Source: Ampullaceana balthica
Taxonomy: Eukaryota; Mollusca; Gastropoda; Lymnaeidae
Assembly (NCBI GenBank): GCA_944989445.1
Contig: CALYLW010000341.1
Coordinates: forward strand, 524,246-588,245
DNA length: 64,000 bases
Direction: 5' to 3'
Below the pieces are notes generated by a model. The model searched no databases, was not told the origin of the DNA, and worked only from the letters and a program-made list of their open reading frames with translations. Of this stretch, positions 54,701 through 64,000 are shown one piece after another; positions within the stretch are counted from its first letter, which is position 1, and each line of letters starts with the position of its first letter. Both the position numbers and the translations under genes were made by a program.

Positions 54701-57700
54701 CTACTAGTGAGCCTTCTCATAAACCAACTACTGATCGTTCTCATGAACCTACTCATCTTTTCCTGTTAATGACCTGAAACAACCCGCTGTTTTCTCCAGC
54801 ACCAGATGATCTCTTTCAACAAGTGCATATTTCACTACTTTGACGGCTTGCTGTCTGACTTACGACTGACACCATACAACTTGGAGCTTGTCATACCCAA
54901 ATATATGCTACAGGTAAGTCCTGTTCCCAATAACCAAATACATGCGGCAGGTAAGTCCTGTACCCAATAACGAAATATATGGTACAGGTAAGTCCTGTTC
55001 CCAATAACCAAATATATGCTGCAGGTAATCCCGTTAACCATTAACCAAATATATGCTACAGAAAAACTATGTACCCATTAACTAAGAATAAGCTACAGGT
55101 ACGCCCTGTACCCAATAACCAAAGATACGTTCCTTACTCGAATTTCTGATATGACATAACCATCCTTAAAACATCATAACTTAACTTAAAACATCCTGCG
55201 TCATATTTCCAAGTGGACATCTCTTGGTCCACATTCATTTACTGTATTTATTGGGTGTCCTTGCCTTCCACCGCCTGTAGGAAAGACTCCACGTCATCGG
55301 TATGAGACAGCAGCTCCTGGCTTGGATGATAGGTCGACTGGAGACTTTGAGTGACGCCAAAATTGACGACCTGTTGAACCCACCGACCATCAGCACCAGG
55401 TCCAACAGCAAGGCTTCCCAAAGGGACCAGTCCGAGGCGGTGGTGACCAACACTTCGTCAGAGGACAGCCAAAGGTATTGTTGACATGGTCTTCAGGTGT
55501 TCTCAAACTCTATTAGTGTAGAGTCCTGTTCTAACCAAAGGCATGATGATATGGCCGTTAGGTGTTCTAAAACATTACAAACGCCGTGTTCTGTTCAAAC
55601 CAAAGGTATTGATGACATGGTCCTTAGGTGTTATAAAAGTCCCTTTGTTTACGTCCTTTCTTAAGATCCTTCCCTAAAGTGTTTAAATCCACAAATATTG
55701 GTGGTTAAAGACAATATGGGTAAAATGACATCCTGGTTGATGAAATTCGTCTCATATTTTAATGTTTATTTAATTTGCTATTCCTATTTGCGTAAAAAAT
55801 CGTATCTCATATTTTTGCTAACTCCGCCCGCTGTAGTAATTTCCCTTGATTTCATTGTAATCCTACCTCATATTATAACTTTCCCGTGATGGTCTAATGA
55901 CATCTGACAGTTGTGATGTTGATTCTACCTCAAATTAACCCCACTATTAATGGGCTCCACTATAGAACGTTAACATCTTTCGAAAGTCTCTTTCCTAAAC
56001 CACTAGCATCTAAAAACTTTAGCCTGCCATACGGCATTGTTATCTTGTCGCTACAACTAACCATCTGTATCGTATACAAATTTTTGTTTGTTTCCATCTT
56101 TACCTTTGTCGTTGGTAGAACTTCCATGCTAAATATGACAATATCGTAAGAATCTAATTTGAAAAATCCTTAAGTGAACGCAGTAATATTTTGTTCAGAA
56201 GTAGCGTCTGCAATAGATAAGATAAACTATGATCAGATCTATATGGTTGTATCTATAACATTGCTGTCTTTACAGTGACCATCTCTTAATAGTCAACTAG
56301 TCTTAGACTTAAACCAAGCTTATTCTTAGACTTAGACCAACCCTAATCTTAGACTTTGACCAATAATCTTTTAACACGCTGCTGCTCCTGCGGGGAATGA
56401 TTCTTCCTCTAGGTACACCCCGGATGGCAACTGTCTGTTCTTGATGCGAAGGATATCAAAGAACGCAGATATCGTCCACAAGATTGTCTCCCTGCAGTGC
56501 TGGTGGCGAGTGTGGCTGTGTAAGCAGAAGGTCAACAGAATGAGAGAGGAGGAGTTCGAGGACCTTGGCATGACGCTACCAAAAGGTCCTTCCCTACCAG
56601 ACGACCAGGACATGGTGAGAAACTGTCTTTTTTTTTACCCATGACCTTCGTCACATGCAGCAGGAGTAAGTACTTCAAATGTATAGATTACCAAGGCTCA
56701 TGTTGGCCGACCGTTTAGGCAGACGTCAATTCGGGATGCATTATCCCACTGCGACTTGGTTGCGCTATCTTTAGAAATACCACACACACGTGTATTTGAA
56801 TTTTCAAAGCCAAGTATTTCAGACTTTTTCGTTAACAAATATTTTAGACCTTACAGTGTCATCTATTTTAGATTGATTCAATTACATATATTTTAGGCTT
56901 ATTCAATTTTCCCTTGTTTAAACTTTTTTTTTGGTAATTCCACCTACTTTATGTACCAGCCGTCTTTGGCTGTGTCAATAAACGCTATTTTAAATGTTTT
57001 CTTCAATACGTCTTGATTAAGACGGTCTATGTACCTCACATTTTCTACGGCTAAAACCACCTAATTTAGACTGGTTTAATGAGACCTATTGTGGACTGTT
57101 TCACAACCGCCAATTATACTCTGGTTTAACTCCGCATATTTTAGACGGAATACGAAGAAAAAGAGAAAATGTTCGAAGAACGCGACGAGGAGCTGAACAA
57201 GAACAAATTCGTGGAATATGAGCAGTTCGTGGAACACAAGGGCCTTGACCTTGCCTGGCAGATGAAGCACAACCTCACCCAATGGCTGCTGGAGATGCGC
57301 GACCTCCAGGGGGAATTCCCGGACTACCCCGAGGACGATGAGGGCGGCTGCTACGAGATCTTCCGGGAGAAGACCGTCGAGCAGGTGGCGGAGGAGATTG
57401 AGGAGATGTTGGACCCCAGCCCCAAGGCGCCGCCCCAGCCGCAGCCCAAACCTAAGCCGGTGGTGAAGGAGGTCGTGAAGAAAGACAAGCACGGCAAGCC
57501 GATCATTGAGGATCCCGGGTGGGCGATGCCGCAGTCCAAGACGATGACGCGCATGATTAGACTGCTGAACGAGTACAATGAGTACTGGTACTACAAGTAC
57601 GAGACGGACAACCCGTTCCAGAGGTTCGACAGGGAGCTGATGATGGAGGAGGTCAGGTCGGAGGCGGGGAAGATAATCAGGACACAGGTGAGGGAAGGGA

Positions 57701-60700
57701 GGTTAGCGTGTGAGAAAAGGGGAGGTTAGCGTGTGAGAAAAGGGGAGGTTAGCGTGTGAGAAAAGGGGGTTAGCATGTAAGGGAAGGGAGGTTAGCCTAT
57801 GGGAAAAGGGAGGTTGGCATGTAAGGGAAGCGAGGTTAGCATGTGAGAAAGGGGAGGTTAGCATGTGAGAAAAGGGAGGCTAGCATGTGAAACAAGGGAG
57901 GTTGGCATGTTAGACAAGTGAGTTTAGCGTATGAGACAAGCGAGGTTAGAATATGAGAAAAGGGAGATTAGCGTGTAAGAAAAGAGAGGTTAGCATGTGA
58001 GACTAGGGGGGTAGCACGCGAGAAAAGGGAGGTTAGCATGTGTAAAAAAATGTAAAAAAATTAAACATCTGTAAGTCAACAGCTTTTCAATAGCTTGTTT
58101 TAACTATGTTCAAAATATTGCCTGCACATATTCTTAAAACAAATTTTTATTAACGTGATACTACAGTGATGTGCGTGGTAAAATTTTCATACATTTCGCT
58201 AAATCTCATCCCAAGGAAAACAACAACACAACAACATGAAATGGTCCCCATCACGTCTTTAAAAGTTAACATTCCTTAAAGACCAAATGTTAAAATTGCA
58301 CGTCTGTTTTACCAAGGTTCTAAAATGAAAAGTTCGTGTTCATGTAGAACACAACGACAGAAATATTGACAAATTTGATCCCCTTCAGGTTGACAAACTG
58401 ATGAGATACGAATTAGAGAAACTGAAGTTAACCATAGACGACAAGATATACAAGAGTACCAGTGACAAAATTAAGAAAGTAACAAGTGTTAGGTCAAGGT
58501 CAGTCTTTGTGGGTCACTCTTGGTGTTTTTGTGGGTCATGGTTTGCGTTTTTGTGTTGTTGTTTTTTTGGACTTTGAAATCCTGGCATTTCCTCCCATCT
58601 TCCACAGCATTAGGACCTCATAAAAAATAGTAAATACATATTTCGCTCTACACTCATATTGGATGACTGTTCTCTTGTTGACATTAGACGGCAAGGTCTT
58701 TGATAATTTAAGTATTTATCTCAGTAACATTTTGGGGCCACTCTTAAGGAAAGCGAAAATGATACCTTTTAAGAATTTAGTCCCTAGAAAGAACCTTAAT
58801 TTATTTAAATAATAAAAGGCTACAGCTATAATGGCTTTGGTAAATATTTTTTATAAGACATCATAATAAAGTGTTCAATGGATCACATACTGTGTTTATT
58901 TGTAATGCTCTTTTGTGTGTTGGCACTTCGGGTCAAATACCCACTTCTAATACGTGGGTACAAAATTTAATGTATACAGGATTTTTTATAGAAGAATTTT
59001 TGCCATGGCATCTACATTTACGTGTATTCTGACATCGCTTTAGAAATTGTTGTTTTTTAATAGAATAATAATCTGGGGGTAAGCTTCGTAAAATAAGTAT
59101 TTAAACAAATAATTAAAAAGACATCATCGATTTCTGATAATGTCTTGCTGTTGTCTTGCTGTCATGCAGGACGAAACGAGTGGCCGATCCGACAGGGGGC
59201 AAAACCATCGAGGAGCTCTACGGTGAACTCGTGCTTATGGGCCTTGTCAAACCGGTGAGGAACGTGCGGCTCAAGGATCTTCTCGGTGACTACAACTTTC
59301 AGCAGTCTGCACAGGACGACTGCATCCCCACAGCACCAGACGTGCGCAACCTGATCACCTTACTGCTGGGTCTACCGTTGAGTTCAGAGTTCATCCATAT
59401 GAGTGTGCCGCTAGTCAAGTAATTAATTTTTTTAAAATTTAAATAATTCTATTTGTTCATTAACCTTCAACTATTTTTTGACACCCTTCTGCTGCAACTT
59501 ATCAGACTTTCTTACCCGGGGCGCCTTATTTTTTTTTACCCTTTCGGTTGCTGCCCTTTGCTGGCTCTCTCCCTATGGGCTCTATAATTGCCCCCCAAAA
59601 TATTTATACATGTGTGCAGGGCCCGCTATAGGCATAGCAAAACTAGGCAACCGCCTAGGGCATCCGATTAGTCTCATCAGTAGTGGGGGCCTCGCACAAG
59701 AATCTTTCAATATTTATTTTTCATTTTTCTATTACATTTAGGGCCACCAAATTCACTTCACCTAGGGCATCCAATTTCCTTAGGCCGGGCCTGACGCGTT
59801 CGATACAAGCAAAAGTTTAGAAGTAGGACTGCGGAAATTAACGATTAATTTCTCGATAAATCGTTACAAATTGTTAACGATTATATTATTTTTAAAGATT
59901 AATCGACCCATCACTTGCAAATTATTGGAAGTCAAAAAGTAAAAAAAAATAATAATAATAATAAATAGCGGCCGATAAATAATAAATTTCCTGACGCTTA
60001 CACGAACATTTCGGTCTTAAACTATTGCCTGACGGGAATGTTCAAAATGTTTATAAAGTTTGCCTACTATGGTTCTAACACTTCGCCTACTTATAGGCTT
60101 AGTATAGGACTGTAAGACCAAATGAAAAGCGTATTAAGCTAATGGCAGTAATGGAGTCTGACTAAGAGACAGAAAATGACGACAGCTCTTCTGATGAATT
60201 ACTGCGTTACAAATGGAGAAAAAAGTTCCTGCATCCATTAACCCTCTACAATAGTGGAAACTTAATGAACACCGATATCCGATAATGTCATTTCTTGCCA
60301 AGACCGTTTTGTGCATACCAGTTACCTCAGTTCCATGTGAATGATTTTTCACCTCGGCTGGTTATATTGTCAATTAGACCCACTCATCACTTGAACCAAA
60401 TAATGTCAACAAACTTGTCTTAATGCGTAGTTGGTTAAAAGATGACATATAAAAGAGACATTCCATTGTTATTTAGATTTTCAACAATAACGTTTAATAA
60501 GTGTTACTTATGACATCATACATTTTAATTTTTGGCTTTAATCGAAATTAACGATTAATTAATCGTTAATCTTTCAAAAGTTAACGATTAAATTTAAATT
60601 AATCGTTAATTCCCCTATTTAAAAGTTAATTCACTATCCAAGAGGCTAATTAATTATGTTATAATAGTATTATTAAGTACTTTTAAATATTATTTATTTA

Positions 60701-63700
60701 TGCATTTGTGTAACAGTGCAAATATACTCTCTCTAAAAATTAAGTTAAAAGCATAAGTTGAAAGTAAAAGAATATTATTATAAATAATTAAAAATTGATA
60801 TTTCAATTCACTGTTTTAAATTTTTTTTAAAAATGCAATCGCTTTATCTCAATTCAAGTGTAATTTTGTTCCACGGAACTGGACGTAAATAATGCAAATT
60901 TTTATTAAATTTTTTTATATCAATCAAAAACATTGAAGCTATGTGCTGGAAATAGAAAATATGTGTCAGAAGACAAAGCCGGTTGATAGATATGATGCTA
61001 TGTACTGCTATTAATTTAGCATAGGACTATAAGACAGTAGGAACATAACGTTCTTCAATTCACACATTGACATTTGGCCCCTCACTTTGTGTTGTATGAC
61101 AACCTCTCTAGGATATAACGATCAGCTAATTCTCTCCCCGGCCGATCGGTTGTTCTCATTAAGTTTGATCGTGTTCAAGATTCTTCGTGTTAGCTCCCTT
61201 CCCCCTCACACTTTGTTTGTACAGCGCCATCTTGTTGGCCGGCCCACCAGGGACAGGGAAGACAACTCTAGTGCACGCCATCTGCCGGGAGACGGGAGCT
61301 AACTTGATCGACTTGTCACCGTCCAACCTGGCCGGCAAGTTTATAGGCACAATAGAGCAGAACTACCTCAAGTATGTCGCCCTAAAGGTAAGGTAGAATT
61401 ATCTCAAGTACATTGCCCTAAAGGTAAGGTAGAATTATCTCAAGTACATTGCCCTAAAGGTAAGGTAGAATTATCTCAAGTACATTGCCCTAAAGGTAAG
61501 GTAGAATTATCTCAAGTACATTGCCCTAAAGGTAAGGTAGAATTACCTCAAGTACATTGCCCTAAAGGTAAGGTAGAATTACCTCAAGTACATTGCCCTA
61601 AAGGTAAGGTAGAATTACCTCAAGTACATTGCCCTAAAGGTAATGTATAGTTACCTCAAGTACATTGCCCTAAAGGTAAGGTAGAATTACCTCAAGTACA
61701 TTGCCCTAAAGGTAAGGTAGAATTATCTCAAGTATGTCACTTTGAAGGTAGGCTAAGGTAGAATTACCTCAAGTACATTGCCCTCAAGGTAAGGTATAAT
61801 TACCTCAAGTACATTGCCCTAAAGTTAAGGTAGAATTACCTCAAATACGTCGCCCTAAAGGTAATGTAGAATTACCTCAAATACGTCGCCCTAAAGGTAA
61901 GGTAGAATTACCTCAAATACGTCTCCCTAAAGGTAATGTAGAATTACCTCAAATACGTGGCCCGAAAGTTAAGGTAGAATTACCTCAAATACGTCGCCCT
62001 AAAGTTAAGGTAGAATTACCTCAAGTATGTCACTTTGAAGGTTAGGTAGAATTACCTCAAGTACATTGCCCTAAAGGTAGGGTAGAATTACCTCAAATAC
62101 GTCGCCCTAAAGGTAATGTAGAATTACATCAAATACGTCGCCCTAAAGGTAAGGTAGAATTACCTCAAATACGTCTCCCTAAAGGTAATGTAGAATTACC
62201 TCAAATACGTGGCCCGAAAGTTAAGGTAGAATTACCTCAAATACGTCGCCCTAAAGGTAAGGTAGAATTACCTCAAATAAGTCGCCCGAAAGTTAAGGTA
62301 GAATTACCTCAAGTATGTCACTTTGAAGGTTAGGTAGAATTACCTCAAATACGTCGCCCTAAAGGTAATGTAGAATTACGTCTAATACGTCGCCCTAAAG
62401 GTAAGGTAGAATTACCTCAAATACGTCTCCCTAAAGGTAATGTAGAATTACCTCAAATACGTGGCCCGAAAGTTAAGGTAGAATTATCTCAAACACGTCG
62501 CCCTAAAGGTAAGGTAGAATTACCTCAAATACGTCGCCAGAAAGTTAAGGTAGAATTACCTCACGTATGTCACTTTGAAGGTTAGGTAGAATTACCTCAA
62601 GTACATTGCCCTAAAGGTAGGGTAGAATTACCTCAAGTACATTGCCCTAAAGGTAGGGTAGAATTACCTCAAGTACATTGCTCTAAAGGTAAGGTAGAAT
62701 TACCTCAAGTACATTGCCCTAAAGGTAAGGTAGAATTACCTCAAGTATGTCACCCTAAAGGTAGGGTAGAATTACCTCAAGTACATTGCCCTAGAGGTAA
62801 GGTAGAATTACCTCATGTATGTCGCCCTAAAGGTAAGGTAGAAATACCTCAGGTCCTTAGCCCTAAAGGTAAGGTAGAATTACCTCAAGTAGATTGCCCT
62901 AAAGGTAAGGTAGAATTACCTCAAGTATATTGCCCTAAAGGTAAGGTAGAATTACCTCATGTACATTGCCCTAAAGGTAAGGTAGAATTACCTCAAGTAC
63001 ATTGTCCTAAAGGTAAGGTAGAATTACCTCAAGTACATTGCCCTAAAGGTAAGGTAGAATTACCTCATGTACATTGCCCTAAAGGTAAGGTAGAATTACC
63101 TCAAGTACATTGCTCTAAAGGCAAAGTAGAATTACCTCAAGTACATTGAGTAAAGGTAAGGTAGAATTACCTCAAGTATGTCGCCCTAAAGGTAAGGTAG
63201 AATTACCTCAAGTACATTGCCCTAGAGGTAAGGTAGAATTACCTCATGTATGTCGCCCTAAAGGTAAGGTAGAAATACCTCAGGTCCTTAGCCCTAAAGG
63301 TAAGGTAGAATTACCTCAAGTAGATTGCCCTAAAGGTAAGGTAGAATTACCTCAAGTATATTGCCCTAAAGGTAAGGTAGAATTACCTCATGTACATTGC
63401 CCTAAAGGTAAGGTAGAATTACCTCAAGTACATTGTCCTAAAGGTAAGGTAGAATTACCTCAAGTACATTGCCCTAAAGGTAAGGTAGAATTACCTCATG
63501 TACATTGCCCTAAAGGTAAGGTAGAATTACCTCATGTACATTGCCATAAAGTAAGGTAGAATTACCTCATGTACATTGCCCTAAAGGTAAGGTAGAATTA
63601 CCTCAAGTACATTGCCCTAAAGGTAAGGTAGAATTACCTCATGTACATTGCCCTAAAGGTAAGTTATAGATTACCTCAAGTATGTCGCCCTAAAGGCAAG

Positions 63701-64000
63701 TTAGCATTACTTCAAATAGTCTTTCACGTAATGACAAATAACTTTAAGTAGGTCGCCTTACTTAAAGGTATAGCGGAATTACCTTAACTTCAAGACTGGC
63801 GCTGTAAAGGTATGTAGGAGACAAACGCTGCGAGCAATGAAAGGGACCGGACCTGCTAACGGGATATACTTTGTCCTCTGATAAGAATTGAACATGTATC
63901 TGGCTTATCATTTATCCCATAAGAGTATCCCAAAACTTTCATCATCGCTATGATCCTCTGATCCCCACCAGGTTGGCAAGGCGATGGAACCCACCGTGTT
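51604..64000 (+). CDS. IQCA1: Dynein regulatory complex subunit 11 (IQ and AAA domain protein), 11 exons, partial
   Basis: DRC11 is a subunit of the nexin-dynein regulatory complex that links axonemal doublets and controls ciliary beating. Exons: A 51604-51728, B 52889-53047, C 54029-54155, D 54800-54913, E 55281-55474, F 56413-56614, G 57145-57687, H 58389-58498, I 59170-59418, J 61225-61387, K 63972 to beyond the window. All phases agree (2,2,0,0,2,0,0,2,2,0), giving about 671 codons. Identity rests on IHPQKRRLLK (exon C), the IQ motif (F), the acidic/proline/lysine region with EFPDYPEDDEGG (G), EELYGELV (I) and AILLAGPPGTGKTTLVHAIC (J). The Met-containing first exon and the rest of the AAA+ domain are outside. 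The helix with RQGRLRA known between exons E and F of the vertebrate protein was not found. The symbol is used for the family, not as proof of one-to-one orthology. Confidence 0.9.
52165..52875 (+). repeat. Minisatellite of 40 bp, about 17 copies, ending at the acceptor of exon B
   Basis: Unit ACAGGTATGCTATGGTAGGA plus YRTGACNGAYTCACCTGTGT. The last unit runs directly into the acceptor of exon B, and the exon border itself (GCACAG|GTACACTATCC) resembles the unit (GTACAG|GTATGCTATGG). Each unit therefore carries an acceptor-like TGTGTACAG. Confidence 0.9.
52889..53047 (+). CDS. IQCA1: DRC11 exon B
   Basis: Acceptor CCACCGCACAG, donor GAAAG|GTCAGA. Reads GFGNPQWHKAIRHLYDVVRA and FDTTGVPVNFKP; clearly coding by composition and phase, but not aligned by eye to the vertebrate N-terminus. 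Confidence 0.75.
53085..53330. repeat. Degenerate ATTC-rich repeat
   Basis: CATTCATTCATTCA runs separated by variable 10-20 bp in intron B. Confidence 0.85.
53331..53764. other. Intron B sequence without recognised feature
   Basis: No repeat or coding signal apart from general AT richness. Confidence 0.4.
53765..53995. repeat. Degenerate ATGCCCACACAA repeat before exon C
   Basis: Repeats of about 12-18 bp built on ATGCCCACACAA. The acceptor of exon C, 33 bp further on, reads CTCCACACAG|ATATG and resembles the unit, but the units lack AG. Confidence 0.8.
54029..54155 (+). CDS. IQCA1: DRC11 exon C
   Basis: Acceptor ATCTCCACACAG, donor ATTAAG|GTCAGT. VRYMLVFQKLSDCLPRLIHP then QKRRLLKNCIE corresponds to the family block with YIKIFQ...VHPQKR. 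The last 27 bases are repeated in the array that follows. Confidence 0.9.
54156..54445 (+). repeat. Minisatellite of 51 bp copying the end and donor of exon C
   Basis: Unit GTCAGTTATACGTGCATAGA plus ATATGTGGCTGCGAGACTTT plus GCGAGATTAAG, about five copies after the exon. The exon end GCTGCGAGACTTTGCGAGAT plus TAAG is part of the unit. 51 is 17 codons and the exon frame stays open through the array. Donor-like sites lie at 54156, 54207, 54258, 54309 and 54360; the one at 54309 is GTAAGT. Confidence 0.93.
54555..54765. repeat. Minisatellite, 24-27-bp unit, about 8 copies
   Basis: ACTACTGAGCCTTCTCATAAACC-type units between the exon C array and exon D. Frames on both strands are open by chance. 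Confidence 0.85.
54800..54913 (+). CDS. IQCA1: DRC11 exon D
   Basis: Acceptor GTTTTCTCCAG, donor CTACAG|GTAAGT, 38 codons, phase 0 to 0. HYFDGLLSDLRLTPYNLELV then IPKYMLQ matches the family block with LQDLKVTP and IPVPKYFLQ. Confidence 0.92.
54914..55125 (+). repeat. Minisatellite of 37 bp copying the end and donor of exon D
   Basis: Unit GTAAGTCCTGTTCCCAATAA plus CCAAATATATGCTACAG, about six copies. The last 17 bases equal the end of exon D, so each unit recreates CAG|GTAAGT. 37 is not a multiple of three. Confidence 0.93.
55281..55474 (+). CDS. IQCA1: DRC11 exon E
   Basis: Acceptor CCGCCTGTAG, donor CAAAG|GTATTG. ERLHVIGMRQQLLAWMIGRL continues the family helix; the second half is a Ser/Thr-rich loop. 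Confidence 0.88.
55475..55645 (+). repeat. Diverged repeat of about 66 bp copying the donor of exon E
   Basis: GCCAAAG|GTATTGTTGACATGG at the exon border returns as ACCAAAGGCATGATGATATGG and ACCAAAG|GTATTGATGACATGG. About 2.5 copies, more diverged than the other arrays of this gene. Confidence 0.8.
55650..56410. other. Intron E, no further feature recognised
   Basis: No exon with the expected RQGRLRA helix was found here in either of the compatible phases. Weak TTAGACTTAGACC repeats lie at 56,285-56,355. Confidence 0.4.
56413..56614 (+). CDS. IQCA1: DRC11 exon F with IQ motif
   Basis: Acceptor CTTCCTCTAG, donor GTGAGA. IVSLQCWWRVWLCKQKVNRM is an IQ-type calmodulin-binding helix with the conserved Gln; the Arg is present but the Gly is replaced by Val. 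MREEEFEDLGM then follows as in the family. Confidence 0.9.
57145..57687 (+). CDS. IQCA1: DRC11 exon G (largest exon)
   Basis: 181 codons, GC-rich and unlike its flanks. Coiled coil (EYEEKEKMFEERDEELNKNK), then LQGEFPDYPEDDEGG, a proline/lysine linker (KAPPQPQPKPKPVVKEVVKK), and WAMPQSKTMTRMIRLLNEYN. The acceptor is TATTTTAG and the donor CACAG|GTGAGG. Minus-strand frames over it are shadows. Confidence 0.93.
57688..58045 (+). repeat. Minisatellite of about 23 bp starting at the donor of exon G
   Basis: GTGAGGGAAGGGAGGTTAGC followed by about fifteen GTGTGAGAAAAGGGGAGGTT plus AGC units with variation. The donor GTGAG is repeated; exon bases are not. Confidence 0.88.
58046..58388. other. Intron G, no further feature recognised
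   Basis: AT-rich, no element ends seen. Confidence 0.4.
58389..58498 (+). CDS. IQCA1: DRC11 exon H
   Basis: Acceptor CCCCTTCAG, donor AAG|GTCAGT. VDKLMRYELEKLKLTIDDKI, a charged helix matching the family segment with VDEIMRQELKNLKLAVD. Confidence 0.9.
58499..59169. other. Intron H, no feature recognised
   Basis: Begins with a GT-rich stretch (GTGGGTCA twice, TTTTTGTG). No element or exon was found. Confidence 0.4.
59170..59418 (+). CDS. IQCA1: DRC11 exon I (N-terminal part of the AAA+ region)
   Basis: Acceptor GTCATGCAG, donor GTAATT. GGKTIEELYGELVLMGLVKP, LKDLLGDYNF and PDVRNLITLLLGLPLSSEF match the segment before Walker A in the family. Confidence 0.92.
59617..59793. mobile_element. hAT-like MITE with CAGGGCCCG ends
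   Basis: CAGGGCCCGCTATAGGCATA at one end and, inverted, CAGGCCCGGCCTAAGGAAAT at the other; internal CTAGGGCATCC repeats. No clear target duplication was seen. Confidence 0.65.
59824..60617 (+). mobile_element. hAT deletion derivative (copy 3 of 3)
   Basis: Ends TAGGACTGCGG and TTCCCCTA; flanks TTTAGAAG and TTTAAAAG match at seven of eight bases. The remnant of the dimerisation domain is more decayed than in the other copies and contains a small insertion near 60,100. Confidence 0.88.
60640..61224. other. Intron I, no further feature recognised
   Basis: AT-rich up to the pyrimidine tract of exon J. Confidence 0.4.
61225..61387 (+). CDS. IQCA1: DRC11 exon J with Walker A
   Basis: Acceptor TTTGTTTGTACAG, donor CTAAAG|GTAAGG. 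ILLAGPPGTGKTTLVHAICR is a canonical P-loop GPPGTGKT, then ETGANLIDLSPSNLAGKF. Mammalian IQCA1 proteins have a weaker P-loop at this place (from memory), so ATP binding seems better preserved here. The last 27 bases are the source of the array that follows. Confidence 0.95.
61388..63690 (+). repeat. Minisatellite of 36 bp, about 64 copies of the end and donor of exon J
   Basis: Unit GTAAGGTAGAATTACCTCAA plus GTACATTGCCCTAAAG. Exon J ends AGAACTACCTCAAGTATGTC plus GCCCTAAAG|GTAAGG, so every unit is a diverged copy of 27 exon bases plus the donor. Subtypes (CAAATACGTCGCCC, CATGTACATTGCCC, CTTTGAAGGTTAGG) alternate in blocks, and 62,760-63,100 and 63,140-63,530 share a duplicated block. In the exon frame each unit carries TAG (GTA AGG TAG). 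Confidence 0.97.
63972..64000 (+). CDS. IQCA1: DRC11 exon K (start only)
   Basis: Acceptor ATCCCCACCAG, then VGKAMEPTV in phase 0, corresponding to the segment after Walker A (VAR..QPSVIWI) that leads into Walker B. Cut by the window edge. Confidence 0.85.

Noticed and set aside
57076..57578. Minus-strand frames over DRC11 exon G
   Set aside because: Shadows of a GC-rich coding exon; the plus strand has the homologous protein and splice sites.
63146..63559. Frame encoding repeats of GKVELPQVHCPK
   Set aside because: Product of the 36-bp array; it is not the frame of exon J, whose own frame stops in every unit.
61388..63690. CRISPR-like appearance of regular repeats
   Set aside because: Repeats are contiguous without unique spacers, in a eukaryotic intron.

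Overview
The window is animal nuclear DNA, most likely from a gastropod mollusc. It is AT-rich and intron-rich, carries tRNA-derived SINEs, a LINE reverse transcriptase, many hAT-, pogo- and Harbinger-like elements, and very long minisatellites. It contains two multi-exon genes and part of a third, all reconstructed here from splice sites and intron phases. No exon was confirmed by transcript data, and the species call is inference.

Minus strand, 1-41.6 kb: a divergent STAT-like gene runs from about 37.6 kb down to a stop codon at 14.34 kb. Eighteen exons join with fully consistent phases into a predicted 697-residue protein. It has an N-terminal coiled-coil region, a short DNA-binding region, a linker, an SH2 domain with the phosphotyrosine-binding arginine, and a C-terminal tyrosine at the STAT spacing. 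The 5' part of this gene (exons 1-6 and upstream DNA, about 33.7-41.6 kb) is present a second time in the same orientation at 1-8.4 kb. The second copy is the start of a tandem paralogue that leaves the window on the left. Each copy carries private transposon insertions whose empty sites are visible in the other copy, so the duplication is older than those insertions. Between the two lie a LINE, hAT elements and the 3' flank of the complete gene.

Middle, 41.6-51.4 kb: mostly repeats. There are eight roughly 0.4-0.6 kb tandem units each holding a conserved hairpin (42.05-46.05 kb), a LINE 3' remnant, a Harbinger-like MITE, and a 3.25 kb minisatellite of a 32-bp unit (47.93-51.17 kb) that is open in three frames but is not a gene.

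Plus strand, 51.6-64 kb: eleven exons of the gene for dynein regulatory complex subunit 11 (DRC11, IQCA1 family). It encodes an IQ motif and an AAA+ ATPase domain with a canonical Walker A motif, in a ciliary/flagellar axoneme protein. The first exon lies upstream and the 3' end lies beyond the window.

The most unusual pattern is that many minisatellites start exactly at exon-intron junctions and multiply the splice site. In the DRC11 gene this is seen at the donors of exons C, D, E, G and J and at the acceptor of exon B. In the STAT-like gene it is seen at the donor of exon 12. One array (51-bp unit) stays in frame and could add 17-residue repeats to the protein; another (36-bp unit, about 64 copies) puts a stop codon after every copied donor. 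A second notable layout is a pair of 1.4-1.5 kb inverted pogo-like elements flanking exons 10 and 11 of the STAT-like gene.
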